From contig NZ_CP088022.1 of NCBI RefSeq assembly GCF_013373795.3, forward strand, positions 8,439,501-8,503,500: a stretch of DNA of 64,000 nt. Direction: 5' to 3'. Numbering within the stretch: the stretch's first letter is position 1; the number at the start of each line of letters is the position of its first letter. Source of the stretch: Bradyrhizobium quebecense (lineage in GTDB: Bacteria; Pseudomonadota; Alphaproteobacteria; Rhizobiales; Xanthobacteraceae). A program made the position numbers and the translations under genes. A model generated the notes under the pieces. That model was not told where the DNA came from. It made no database searches and saw only the letters and a program-made list of their open reading frames with translations. This document shows positions 9,609 to 19,185 of the stretch, piece by piece.

Positions 9609-10456
9609 GGTGGTGTGGACTCTAAGGATTCCCTTTTAGGCGCAAATCAGATTCAAGACTGCTTTTGGGGAGGCAGTCTTGGGTGTGATGGACCGTTTGG
9701 TATTGAGCGACGCGGCTTGGGAGCGGATGGCGCCGCTGATCATAGGTCGCCCCGACCAGAAGGGCTCCACTGGGCGCGACAATCGGATGTTCGTGGAAGG
9801 TGTACTTTGGATTGTTCGCACGGGCTCTCCCTGGCGTGATCTCCCGGAGGCGTTCGGGGATTGGAACAGCGTGTTCCGGCGCTTCAGTCGGTGGAGCATC
9901 AAGGGCGTCTGGTGGCGGATCTTCGAGGCGATGTCCGATGATCCGGACTTCGAATATTTGATCGTCGATTCCACCATCGTCCGGGCGCATCAGCACGCCG
10001 CCGGCGCCAAAAAAGGGGGTCTGAAGATCAGGCGATCGGCCGCTCGCGCGGGGGGCTGAGCACCAAGATACATATGGCCGTTCGTGGCTTGGGATGTCCC
10101 GTACGGTTCGCGCTGACCGCAGGCCAGCAGGGCGATGCACCGCAAGCTGCCGCATTGATCGAGGGACTACCTGCCGAGGTCGTCATGGCCGATACGGCCT
10201 ATGACGCCGATCATTTGCGCCAAGCCATCGCCGCCAAGGGCGCGCTCGCCGTCATCCCCAACAACCCGTCACGCACACTCAAATACCCGCTGGACAAGCA
10301 CCTCTATGCCCAGCGTCACCTCGTCGAATGCTGCTTCTCAAAGCTCAAGCAGTTCCGCCGCGTCGCAACCCGCTTCGAAAAGACCGCCCGAAATTATCGC
10401 GCCGTCGTCACTCTCGCAGCCATCGTCCTTTGGATGCGGTAAGTGTCCACACGACC
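9609..10456 (+). mobile_element. IS5-family element (IS427-like), copy 1
   Basis: Imperfect terminal inverted repeats GGTGGTGTGGACTC and (inverted) GGTCGTGTGGACAC bound 848 bp, flanked by CTA and TAG. The copy at 21489-22336 is the same length, same strand, and differs at one base that I noticed (10265 versus 22145). It cut the 5' end of the permease gene and lies against the universal stress protein remnant. Confidence 0.9.
9688..10442 (+). CDS. IS5-family transposase, two frames joined by programmed frameshift
   Basis: Frame 1 starts MDRLVLSDAAWERMAPLI and contains YLIVDSTIVRAHQHAAGAKK. At the slippery run AAAAAAGGGGG (about 10010) it must shift to continue as AIGRSRGGLSTKIHMAVRGL, VVMADTAYDAD and HLVECCFSKLKQFRR. 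These hold the first Asp (VDST), second Asp (ADTAYD) and Glu (VECCF) of the DDE site. Frameshifting at A/G runs is known for the IS427 group. Probably functional. Confidence 0.88.
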
Positions 10457-10461
10457 TAGAG

Positions 10462-10840
10462 CGAAGCGACTTGCCGATCGCCCGCCTGCCATGCATCTTC
10501 CACGGCCCGTTTCGGCCAGGCGAATCGGGATTTGCTGGGACGGCAGCCGTCGCGCGGCCCGCGCGTTGCACGACGCGATGCCGCTGCTGCGCGAAGCTGA
10601 CGTCCTCACCATTGTCGCGATCGCCGCTCCAAACAGGCTTCCGGCGGAAAATTCTACGGAGCATTTGGGGCAATACAAAGTCGGCCTTGCTGCAAAAGGT
10701 CGTTTCACTCCCGGCATCCCGGTCAGCGGGGTGCACCCTCCTGTCGCTCGCGGCGCACCAAAGCTTCGACCTGCTGGTGATGGGCGGATCCGGCACCTTC
10801 GTCCACGGCCGATTTCGGCTCTCCGCCTTAGGATGACCTG
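10462..10840 (+). pseudogene. Universal stress protein (UspA) remnant
   Basis: One frame reads RRIGICWDGSRRAARALHDA, MPLLREADVLTIVAI; another reads LSLAAHQSFDLLVMGGSGTF, the UspA strand motifs WDGS and DLLVMGG. The 5' half of a tandem Usp is absent because IS5 lies against it, and a frameshift separates the two pieces. Usp genes often sit beside FixK and hemerythrin genes in microaerobic regulons, matching the neighbours here. Confidence 0.65.
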
Positions 10841-11189
10841 GCCAATAATCCTTCTCCAGCCACCGGCCGGCCGCCGCTGTGACAACGCGCATATTGGCGG
10901 CTCCCCTCATCGGTTACGCCAGGTCCACCTGGACGACGAGCTTGGTATGATCGGATACGCGCGCACGCGTGAGCCCGAGAACTTGGCTCGGGTGACATAT
11001 TGATCCGGCTCAACGGCTGGCCTTGCCGCTCTCCGGTGATTTTGGTGGCAAGACTGTCCGTGAGCAGCTCCTCCAGCAGCTCGATCGATATCGACCTGCC
11101 ACATTCTAAGGCATTGCGCTTCCGCCTGGCCGCACCTTCTCGCGAGATCAGCCGACATCCGACTAGCGTCTTGCGCAGGCAGCCGCATG

Positions 11190-11801
11190 GTTGTGGTCCG
11201 TTTGGTATGATTGCGGCACCGATGCGGTTCACTCGCAACAGCGAGATCTACGGCGAGGATGAGGCAGCTGAATACCTGTATCAGGTGGTGTCAGGTGCTG
11301 TGCGAACCTACAAGATTCTGGAGGACGGACGCCGTCAGATCGGTGCATTTTATCTGCCCGGTGACATCTTCGGCTTCGAGGCCAGAGAAAGCCATATCTC
11401 TTCGGCCGAGGCGATCTGTGAGACGCATCTGCTGATGGTGAAGCGCTCCGCCGTCATTGTTCGCGCCAGTCACGAGAGGGAGCTCACGCGACAGCTGTGG
11501 GACGGTATGGCGCTGGAGCTCCGCCTCTTTCAAGCAACATTCAATGCTCCTGATCGGCAGCGCAGAAGATCGGGTGATGGCCTTTCTGCTCGATATGTCT
11601 CGCCGCGCTACCAAGAACGCTGCGATCGAACTTCCCATGTCACGGCAGGATGTTGCCGATTACCTTGGTTTGACCATCGAGACGGTGTCGTACGCCTTTA
11701 CCCAACTTGAGCAGAATGGCGTTATTGCCCTACCAACCTCACGCCGAGTCGAGTTGCGTGACGGCAGATTATCCAGCCGCTATGCGCAGAACTTGGGTTA
11801 A
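11190..11801 (+). pseudogene. FixK/FNR-type transcription regulator, frameshifted
   Basis: The sensor part reads EYLYQVVSGAVRTYKILEDG, RRQIGAFYLPGDIFGFEA. Near 11535 one base is lost or gained, after which the other frame gives HSMLLIGSAEDRVMAFLLDM and the CRP-type helix-turn-helix DVADYLGLTIETVSYAFTQL, ending at 11801. Apart from this shift the gene looks whole. FixK proteins activate microaerobic genes such as hemN through TTGA-type sites. No N-terminal Fe-S cysteine cluster is seen, so it is FixK- rather than FNR-like. Confidence 0.8.
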
Positions 11802-11921
11802 GTCGCAAGCCGCGGCGAAAATGCGAATTCTGGAAGAACAGCGCGAACAATTGCGGCGCCGTGAAGGACACTGACCCTTAGCTCGAGCGACCTGCTACCT
11901 TGTTCCTCCATGGAGCCTACA

Positions 11922-12538
11922 ATGACCATCGATCTGTTGCTTCGAGAGCATCGCAATATTGATCTTCTTCTGACTTTCCTCCAACGCGAATTGGAGGTTT
12001 TCGAGCATGGGACCCGTCCGGACTATGAGGTCATTCGCGCGATCCTCAGTTACTTCGAGGTTTACCCGGCGATGTACCATCATCCTCAAGAAGACTTGAT
12101 TTTCTCAAAGCTCGAGACTCGCGATCCGGATGCGATCGTCGGCAATCTCGCACATGAACACCAGGAAGTCGTCGACCGTCTGCACCACGCCGTTCAAGCT
12201 ATTGATGGGTCCTCGCGGATCGTGAACTCGTTCGGCAAGACGTCGGCAATACCGTACGCGACTTTATCGTACGCGAGCGGCACCACATGATGTTGGAAGA
12301 ACGAGATTTATTTCCCGCCGCCGTTCTGGCTCTATCCCCTCAGGATTGGTCCGACATCGCTTCTGCACTCACCGATCATGGTGATCCCCTATTCAGCGAA
12401 GCAGCAAGGGCGACCTCCGATGCGCTAAGAGCGCATATCCTAGAATTGGAGCAAGAAGCTGAAGCCGAACGGAGTTCGGTCGCTCTTTCCTCCGGAATGG
12501 CCGGCAGCCCGCTACATGGCCTCACGAGGGACGGCTAG
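11922..12538 (+). pseudogene. Hemerythrin-domain protein, frameshifted
   Basis: Start chosen at the ATG at 11922 because GGAG lies 6 nt upstream. Iron-ligand patterns appear in order: REHRNID, YHHPQEDLIFSKL, LAHEHQEV in the first frame, then after a shift near 12235, RERHHMMLEERDLFPA in the second. Together they make a four-helix hemerythrin that could bind a di-iron centre for O2 or NO. The shift separates the last ligands, so as written the product is broken; a sequencing error cannot be excluded. Confidence 0.8.
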
Positions 12539-12732
12539 TATCCTTCGGGAGAGGAATACTTTCTCCCTTCGCTCATGCAATTGGATCAAAACGAGAACTG
12601 GCTTGCATGCCGCCCATTGCTGCGGCATCACCGCTCATCGCGATCCAGGGACGACATACGCCGTGGGCATGCCCTACCAATTTGGCTTCAGACTCGCCAC
12701 TGCCATCAGCCACCATTAAACTGACGCAGCGC

Positions 12733-12768
12733 AAAAACCTATCCGGCGTAAAAAACCTATCCGGCGTA
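12733..12768 (+). repeat. 18-bp perfect tandem duplication upstream of hemN
   Basis: The unit AAAAACCTATCCGGCGTA occurs twice in direct succession (12733-12750 and 12751-12768), 28 bp before the chosen hemN start. Confidence 0.9.
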
Positions 12769-12795
12769 TCTGCGATTTGGACCCAGAGAAGAAGA

Positions 12796-14148
12796 ATGCG
12801 ACCCGACTTGGCAAAATCCTACGGGCAGCACTCCCTGCCACGCTACACCAGCTATCCGACGGCTCCCTATTTCTCGGCGTCAGTTAGCGAATCCGACTAT
12901 CAAGCGTGGCTCAAGTCGTTAGGCGGCCAGCAGTCCGCCTCGATTTACGTGCACGTGCCATTTTGCCAAAGCATGTGCTGGTACTGCGGCTGCCACACAT
13001 CTGTCATGAAACGCCAGGAGCCGCTCGCGACCTATGCAACCGCACTGCGAACTGAAGCCTACCTCATTGGAGAAACCATCGGTCGACGACAACCGGTCTC
13101 CCATGTCCACCTCGGCGGCGGCACGCCGACGATCATGACACCTGAAACGTTTGCTGATCTGGTCGCCTCGTTGCGCTATTCGTTCGCAATTTTGCCTGAT
13201 GCCGAGATCGCCGTAGAGATCGATCCACGCATATTGACCGAGCCGATGGCCGAGGCGCTAGGCTATTGCGGGGTCAACAGGGCGAGCCTAGGTGTCCAAA
13301 GCCTCGATCCGGTTGTTCAACGGGCCATTGGCCGTCTGCAGAGCTTCGAACAGACCGCAGTATCGGTCGATCTTCTACACCGCGCCGGCATCGGCCGGAT
13401 TAATTTCGACCTGCTCTATGGGCTGCCCCAGCAGACCGTCGTTTCCTGCCTCGACACTCTCTCCAAATGCCTCGCACTGCATCCGGATCGGTTCTCGGTG
13501 TTTGGCTACGCGCACGTTCCTTTCTTTAAGAAGCATCAACGCAAGATCGATGGATCCACTCTGCCCGACAGCGTCGAGCGACACCTCCAATCGGAAACGA
13601 TCGCGCAAGCTTTGGTCGACGCTGGATATGTACGCATCGGCATCGATCACTTCGCCCTGCCGGACGACAATCTCGCCCTGGCACGGCAGGAAGGCAGGTT
13701 GAGGCGCAACTTTCAAGGTTATACGGATGATTCGGCGGACACCCTCCTTGGACTCGGCGCCAGCGCCATTGGCCAGATGCAACAAGGGTTCGTCGCGAAC
13801 GCTGTGTCGATAAAGGACTACCTTGCTCGCATCGCCGAGGAACGGCTGGCCACGATGAAGGGCTATTTGCTGGCCGACGACGATCGCTTCCGCGCCGAAA
13901 TCATCGAGCGACTCATGTGCGGCATGGCAGTCGATCTTTGCGAGACATGCCGTCGTTACGGCAAGGATCCGAGCCTGGCCGTCGTCGATCGTTCTCGACT
14001 CGCCAACCTGATCGCAGATGGAGTTGCCGTACTGGACGACGGTCGACTTTCCGTGGTCGATGGCGCAGAGTTTCTCGTCCGGAGCGTCGCATCTTCGTTC
14101 GACGCGCACCTCCCTGGGTCGAGGGCTACGCACGGTCGGGCGGTTTGA
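12796..14148 (+). CDS. hemN: Oxygen-independent coproporphyrinogen III oxidase (radical SAM)
   Basis: The start at 12796 (MRPDLAKSYGQHSLPRYTSY) gives 450 aa, the usual HemN length. The radical-SAM cluster CxxxCxxC is at Cys57, Cys61 and Cys64 (PFCQSMCWYCGC) with the HemN-typical extra Cys66. The SAM-binding HLGGGTPTIM follows, then VNRASLGVQS and the C-terminal HemN domain. It oxidatively decarboxylates coproporphyrinogen III to protoporphyrinogen IX without O2, supplying heme for microaerobic or anaerobic respiration in nodules. It is intact and next to FixK-like and hemerythrin genes, but I see no perfect FixK box in front. A longer in-frame start at 12607 is unlikely. Confidence 0.93.
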   Translation: MRPDLAKSYGQHSLPRYTSYPTAPYFSASVSESDYQAWLKSLGGQQSASIYVHVPFCQSMCWYCGCHTSVMKRQEPLATYATALRTEAYLIGETIGRRQPVSHVHLGGGTPTIMTPETFADLVASLRYSFAILPDAEIAVEIDPRILTEPMAEALGYCGVNRASLGVQSLDPVVQRAIGRLQSFEQTAVSVDLLHRAGIGRINFDLLYGLPQQTVVSCLDTLSKCLALHPDRFSVFGYAHVPFFKKHQRKIDGSTLPDSVERHLQSETIAQALVDAGYVRIGIDHFALPDDNLALARQEGRLRRNFQGYTDDSADTLLGLGASAIGQMQQGFVANAVSIKDYLARIAEERLATMKGYLLADDDRFRAEIIERLMCGMAVDLCETCRRYGKDPSLAVVDRSRLANLIADGVAVLDDGRLSVVDGAEFLVRSVASSFDAHLPGSRATHGRAV

Positions 14149-14778
14149 ACCGAAGCCAACCCGATCCGGTTCCGATCGGAGATCAACATCACCAAATCGG
14201 CTTCTGGTTAGGAGTATCGCGGGGCTGATAGCACGCCGATTTGGCATCCGGTCCCGAGCTATCTACAAGCGTCGTCACACCCACTACGTCGAGCCGTACG
14301 TAGATTTCAAACACTCGTTGGAACCGAGGATTCCAATCGGGCGACAACGGTTTGACCAACGACCCACCGAATCTGGCCTAACTCAAGCTGCTCATTTCAT
14401 TGGTGATGATGAGGTCCTTGCGAGCGCGATTTTGATATGTCTCGGTGATTGAGCGTATTGTTTGCGGGCAGGAGAGCGCACCACGTTTTGCGGCTCGTTG
14501 CCTTCCATGGCGATCGCTCCACATCATCGCCCACCCATGCTCGACTCAGCGAGTCGTTGAGACAGTCCTCATCAGCAACAACCTTGGTGTAGTCTTCTAA
14601 TCCTTGGCTATATTGGGCGCATACCAGGGCATAATTGAGTTACGATCACCTGTGCCTTAACTGGGACTTAGATTTTCGGCGAATGTCCTCGCCGAGATCG
14701 AGCCGTCGGCCGTGCTCCCTCTGCCGATGGAAGTGGCCGCGATGCCTAGCAGCGTCGCTCCTCCCAGACTCGACTTCC
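14149..14778. other. Unassigned intergenic DNA
   Basis: There are short frames only. The stretch before the terminator can be read as LAEIEPSAVLPLPMEVAAMP on the plus strand, possibly the tail of a lost gene, but it matches no family I recognise. Confidence 0.3.
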
Positions 14779-14808
14779 GCCCGGCCGCTAAACGCGGCCG
14801 GGCCTTTT
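14779..14808 (+). terminator. Rho-independent terminator
   Basis: A 10-bp perfect GC stem (GCCCGGCCGC and GCGGCCGGGC) with loop TAAAC is followed by CTTTTG. On the plus strand it would end hemN-side transcription; on the minus strand it lies just beyond the metE stop, where it lacks a T-run. Confidence 0.75.
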
Positions 14809-14883
14809 GTATTCACCAAGGCTCTCCCGGGACTATCGAGATCTCCTTAAGCCGATCAGCTCGACGAAAGACCTGACCAAGGA

Positions 14884-15512
14884 TCAATGGCCTATTGGAG
14901 CGGATGCAGCGCGCAGTTCGCGGGCCGCAGCGACCATGTTGACAAGTGCCGGGCGAACCTCCTCCCATTTGCGTGTCTTCAAGCCACAATCCGGATTGAC
15001 CCAGAGCTGCGACCGCTGCAGCCGCTTCAGAGCCAAGGCCATGAGCTCCTTCATCTCGCCGGTCTCGGGAACGCGTGGGGAATGAATGTCGTACACGCCT
15101 GGCCCAATTTGGTTCGGATAGTTGTAGTTCCTGAACGCGTCGAGCAGTTCCATCTTCGAGCGCGAAGTCTCAATCGAGATGACATCTGCGTCCATTGCAG
15201 CAATCGCATGGATGATGTCGTTGAATTCTGAGTAACACACGTGGGTATGAATCTGAGTTTGTTCGGCGACGCCCGATGAGCAGATGCGGAAGCAATCTCC
15301 AGCCCACTCGAGGTAAACGGTCCACTGCGCACTACGCAATGGCAAGCCTTCGCGTAGTGCACCCTCATCGATCTGGATCATGGAAGCACCCGCATTCTCG
15401 CGATCGCCGACTTCATCTCGAATTGCGAGCGCAATCTGACGGCAGACTTCGCTTCGGGGAATATCCTCGCGAACAAACGACCAGTTCAAGATCGTTACTG
15501 GTCCGGTCAACA
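14884..15512 (-). pseudogene. metE: Cobalamin-independent methionine synthase, C-terminal part
   Basis: After the IS66 junction the frame reads [36 protein letters not shown] and [20 protein letters not shown]. It ends [16 protein letters not shown], carrying the zinc-site His-x-Cys (THVC) and the last Cys (NPDCG). This is the catalytic barrel of MetE, which methylates homocysteine with 5-methyltetrahydrofolate. The reading frame itself is clean; it is severed from the N-terminal part by the IS66. Confidence 0.93.
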
Positions 15513-15525
15513 GTAAGCGTCGTTC

Positions 15526-17052
15526 TCAGGCCACAGCTTTGAGGTCTTGACGACAATAGGCCCACGGAAGCAGCTGATCGATGTCGCTGTTTGGATGGCC
15601 GTTGACGATCCTGGTGAGGGCGTCGGTCAGGTAAGCGAGCGGATCGACGTCGTTCAGCTTACAGGTTTCGACCAGGGAGGCGATGGTGGCCCAGTGCTCG
15701 GCGCCGCCGTCGGAGCCTGCGAACAGCGCATTTTTCCGGTTCAGCGTGATCGGACGGATCGAGCGCTCGACGACGTTGTTGTCGAGCTCGATGCGGCCGT
15801 CATTGATGAAGCGCGTCAGGCCCTCCCAGCGTGAGAGCGCATAGCGAATGGCGTCGGCCAACTTGCCCTTTTGGCTGATCAACGCGAGCTTTGCGCGGAG
15901 CCATCGCTCGAAGGCTTCCGCCAGCGGCCGGATTTTCTGCTGCCGAACGAGACGGCGCTCCTCGGCGCCGCGACCACGGATGTCCCTTTCGATGGCGTAG
16001 AACTCGGCGATATGCTTGAGCGCCTCGCTGGCAATGGGCGCGGGACCGGGTGTGGCAAGTTCGTAGAAGTTACGTCGCATGTGCGACCAGCAGAATGCAA
16101 GTTGGACATCGCCACGCTCGGCGAGCTTGCCATAGCCGGCATAGCCATCGACCTGCAGGATCCCTTCGAAGCCTGCGAGATGGGCGATCGGCCGATCGGC
16201 TTTGCGATCGGGGGCATAGACATAGGCAACGCCCGGCGGATCGGCACCGCCCCACGGCCGGTCGTCCGCTGCATAGGCCCAGAGCTGACCGGTCTTGGTG
16301 CGTCCGCGGCCGGGATCGAGCACCGGCATCGTCGTCTCGTCGGCGAACAGCTTTGGCCGTTGCCTGAGCTTGCCGAGCAGACGGTCATGCAGCGGACGCA
16401 GGTGGAAGGCAGCTTGTCCTACCCAGTCCGCCAGCGTCGAACGATCGAGCTCAATGCCCTGGCGGGCGTAAATCTGCGCCTGCCGGTAGAGCGGCAGGTG
16501 ATCGGCATATTTGGAGACCAGGACGTGGGCGACGGTGGCCTCGGTCGGCAATCCGCCCTCGATCAGCCTAATCGGGGCCGGCGCCTGCATGACCCCGTCC
16601 TCGCAAGCCCGGCAGGCGTATTTGGGACGCCGGGTCACGAGGATCCGGAACTGCGCCGGGACCAGGTCCAGCCGCTCGCTTCTATCCTCGCCGATCCGGT
16701 GCAACTCGCCCTGGCAACAGGGACAGGTCTTGCCCTCGATGTCGACGACGACCTCGATCCGCGGCAGGTGCATCGGCAAGGCGCCACGGTTGCCGCGGCG
16801 CGTGCGAGCCCGCGCCTCACGGCCTTCAGGTGCGCTCACGTCCTGTGCCGTCTCGTTGTATGCGGCAACCTGCTCGACGTCTTCCAAGCCCAGCAGCATC
16901 TGATCTTCAGGCAGCGTCTCTGCCCGCCGGCCAAACCGATGCCGCTGCAATTCCTTGATGATCTGACGCAGCCGTTCGCTCTCGCATCGTTCGGCAAGCA
17001 GCATCGCTTTCAGCGTCTCGGGATCGTCAGGCAGGGCGTCGCTCACACCCAA
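15526..17052 (-). CDS. tnpC: IS66-family transposase TnpC
   Basis: The 508-aa protein starts MGVSDALPDDPETLKAMLLA and has a coiled-coil-like N-terminus and a CxxC zinc pair (CPCCQGELHR). The DDE-type core carries LFADETTMPVLDPG, ILQVDGYAGY and the C-terminal LDNNVVERSIRPITLNRKN, where the Glu lies. It catalyses transposition. It looks intact and is the reference for the broken copies at 23345 and 47703-51222. The antisense frame at 15871-17355 is a shadow. Confidence 0.95.
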   Translation of the reverse strand: MGVSDALPDDPETLKAMLLAERCESERLRQIIKELQRHRFGRRAETLPEDQMLLGLEDVEQVAAYNETAQDVSAPEGREARARTRRGNRGALPMHLPRIEVVVDIEGKTCPCCQGELHRIGEDRSERLDLVPAQFRILVTRRPKYACRACEDGVMQAPAPIRLIEGGLPTEATVAHVLVSKYADHLPLYRQAQIYARQGIELDRSTLADWVGQAAFHLRPLHDRLLGKLRQRPKLFADETTMPVLDPGRGRTKTGQLWAYAADDRPWGGADPPGVAYVYAPDRKADRPIAHLAGFEGILQVDGYAGYGKLAERGDVQLAFCWSHMRRNFYELATPGPAPIASEALKHIAEFYAIERDIRGRGAEERRLVRQQKIRPLAEAFERWLRAKLALISQKGKLADAIRYALSRWEGLTRFINDGRIELDNNVVERSIRPITLNRKNALFAGSDGGAEHWATIASLVETCKLNDVDPLAYLTDALTRIVNGHPNSDIDQLLPWAYCRQDLKAVA

Positions 17053-17126
17053 TTCAGAGCATATTCGCCGCCATCTGGCGACGCGTCCGACGCTCCTGAT
17101 TCATTTCGCCGCAGCGCTGCCAACAG

Positions 17127-17483
17127 CTATCCGGCCTGCGTTGGCGTCGACGTCTCCCGCGCCTCATGCACAAGCCGCCAGTCGAGCCCTTCCAGCAGCG
17201 CCGACAATTGCGCCGCCGACAGGCGCATCACGCCGTCCTCGATCTTCGGCCAGCGGAAGATCCCATCCTCGAGCCTCTTGGCGAACAGGCACAGACCCGT
17301 TCCGTCCCAGAACACCAGCTTGATCCGATCCGCCCGCTTGGCCCGGAACACATAGACAGCTCCCGAGAATGGATCTGCCCGCATGCTCTCGCGCACCAGG
17401 GTCGCGAGCCCTTCCATCCCCTTACGGAAGTCCACCGGCTTGGTCGCCACCATCACCCGGACCGCACCCGACGGACCGATCAC
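17127..17483 (-). CDS. tnpB: IS66 Orf2 accessory protein TnpB
   Basis: Start chosen at GTG 17483, which overlaps the tnpA stop as GTGA. The 118-aa product reads KPVDFRKGMEGLATLVRESM and FWDGTGLCLFAKRLEDGIFR, the TnpB signature. It is required with TnpA and TnpC for IS66 movement. Confidence 0.93.
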   Translation of the reverse strand: MIGPSGAVRVMVATKPVDFRKGMEGLATLVRESMRADPFSGAVYVFRAKRADRIKLVFWDGTGLCLFAKRLEDGIFRWPKIEDGVMRLSAAQLSALLEGLDWRLVHEARETSTPTQAG

Positions 17484-17938
17484 CGGCTCGCCTTCAGCGC
17501 CTGGACAATCGACGCAACCATCGTCGTATCCGCACCACGACCGGCCCGGATCATGATGCCGTCGACTTCGATCTCGATAATCCCGGCATCGCAACGGCGA
17601 GCCCGGGTATCCGCTTTGGCCTTGCAGCGCACCGCTTTGCGCTCCCGGTCAACAGCGGGCGCCGGCACCGCGGCATCCACCACCGCCGGCACAAACTGTA
17701 CTTCTTCTATTGCGGAATGACCGCCTGCTGCTTCTCGCAACTGACGTCGCCAGCCAAACAACTGCTGCGGTGACAATCCATGCCGTCGGGCTACCGAACA
17801 GACCGAGTCGCCGCTCGCCACGATCTCCGCAACGATCCGCGCCTTGTCCCCATCGCTCCACTTCCGCCGACGGCCGGCTCCGGTGAAGACTTCAAGCCGC
17901 CGCACCGGCTCCGTGATAGCACTATGCTCTGTGTCCAT
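17480..17938 (-). CDS. tnpA: IS66 Orf1 accessory protein TnpA
   Basis: The 152-aa protein starts MDTEHSAITEPVRRLEVFTG and has a helix-turn-helix DSVCSVARRHGLSPQQLFGW, so it probably binds the element's ends. The C-terminus is IEIEVDGIMIRAGRGAD. It is first gene of the tnpABC run, overlapping tnpB by 4 nt. Confidence 0.93.
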   Translation of the reverse strand: MDTEHSAITEPVRRLEVFTGAGRRRKWSDGDKARIVAEIVASGDSVCSVARRHGLSPQQLFGWRRQLREAAGGHSAIEEVQFVPAVVDAAVPAPAVDRERKAVRCKAKADTRARRCDAGIIEIEVDGIMIRAGRGADTTMVASIVQALKASR

Positions 17939-18019
17939 TCTAAGCCTAACGGTCCAAACCGAACCGCAGACTCGCAGATCACCCCGTCATCCGGAAGGTG
18001 GCCGCTGAACAGCGCTTAC

Positions 18020-18897
18020 GGTCAACATCGCCTTCATCGGCCTTTTGGTTAGCGACTGCGCATAGCGCCACCAGTCCACCGTGATCGGCTTCGGCCGCGA
18101 GACATCTCCAAACAGGATCGGCGGCCGGACACAGCGCGAGCCATAGGATTGCACCCAACCGTTTTTGGTAAATGCGAAGCCGGAGAGTTGCTCGCCGAAG
18201 CATCAAGATCATGGTTGCAGGCAAGGTTCGTCGAATTGACCCCAATTTGCCCCGCGTTTGGCCAATTCCTTCAAAAGCTCAATATAGACCGGTATCAGGT
18301 CATCTAGCAGTGACAGTGGCTGGAACGCAGGATCGGCACTCTTGCCAAGCTTCAAGAATGTAACCGGCCCGATCAGGACAGGGCGCGTCTGAAAGCCAAG
18401 GGCCTTGGCTTCCTCGTACTCCTCGATTGGTTTGCGAGAGGATAGTCTGAAAGTCTGCCCCGGGTGAAATTCCGGGACCATGTAATGGTAGTTGGTGTCG
18501 AACCATTTGGTATCTCCTGCGCGGGTGCGCCATATCCACGCGACGGGTGACCGCAACTCCCATCCTGACCGTCGCATTGTGCCCCGCGTGCCATGGCGAA
18601 GTATGTCTTGAGCGAAATGGATCCGGCATTCGGCTCGTAGACTGCTGGGATGGCACCAACCATGACACTGGTGTCGAGCACCTGGTCGTACAGTGAGAAA
18701 TCGTTCGATGGGATCACGGTGACACCGAGAGACCTCTGGCGAGCCCAATTTGCGGCACGTAGGCCAGCTGCATCCTCGAGCAACTGCTGTTCGGCGATTT
18801 TTCCGGCCCAGTAACTTTCGAGCGCAACCTTGAGCTCTCGCCTTGGACCGATGCGTGGCGTTCCGAGTGTGGCAACCGGAAGAGAGAGAAGAGACAT
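18020..18897 (-). pseudogene. metE: Cobalamin-independent methionine synthase, N-terminal part
   Basis: The ATG at 18897 starts MSLLSLPVATLGTPRIGPRR and continues through SYWAGKIAEQQLLEDAAGLR. A frameshift near 18575 is followed by WFDTNYHYMVPEFHPG and GANWGQFDEPCLQP. Near 18205 the sequence jumps to [20 protein letters not shown] and [20 protein letters not shown], so about 270 codons between the two halves are deleted. The IS66 then splits the rest. The gene is dead by three separate lesions while its riboswitch remains. Confidence 0.93.
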
Positions 18898-19011
18898 AGC
18901 GTTAACCCCATATTGGTGGCAAAGGCCATGGCGGACGCAGGCAGAAGAAGCCGCGCGAGCGACCGTTGCTTGGCGCACCACCGGGACACCCGCCGGTGGA
19001 CGAAGATAGTG

Positions 19012-19185
19012 GCGGGGCAGGTCTCCTGGCTCGCGGCTCAGCGCTGCTGTCCGGTCTTCCCGAAACCGTCAGGCTTCAGTGCCTTCGTTGGACAGCTCGC
19101 TACTCACAGTTGCGGGGACAGCGCCGGAATTGACACCGGCTTCCCTCTTAGCTCCGGCCTAATGAGACCGGAGAACCTCGACACC
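19012..19185 (-). promoter_or_regulatory. Cobalamin (B12) riboswitch upstream of metE
   Basis: On the minus strand, in order: AGAGGGAAGCCGGTG, CGGCGCTGTCCCCGCAACTG, GAAGCCTGACGGTTTCGGG and the B12 box GAGCCAGGAGACCTGCC (19016-19032). This is the conserved core layout of the AdoCbl aptamer. It ends about 115 nt before the metE start, where it would shut off the B12-independent enzyme when cobalamin is plentiful. The sequence looks intact although the gene is not. Confidence 0.95.

Larger units (their letters stand above)
15513..18019 (-). mobile_element. IS66-family element, complete, inserted in metE
   Basis: The ends are GTAAGCGTCGTTCTCAGGCC at 15513 and its imperfect inverse at 18019. Both are flanked by the 8-bp direct duplication GGTCAACA (15505-15512 and 18020-18027), the size expected for IS66. 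It carries tnpA, tnpB and tnpC on the minus strand, all open. Removing element and one duplication restores the metE frame ([10 protein letters not shown]). Confidence 0.96.

Noticed and set aside
12081..12115. TTGATTTTCTCAA resembling a FixK box
   Set aside because: Spacing is one base short and it lies inside the hemerythrin coding sequence.
15871..17355. 494-codon plus-strand open frame
   Set aside because: Exactly antisense to IS66 tnpC/tnpB, whose residues and overlaps are clearly real; the plus frame has no family pattern.
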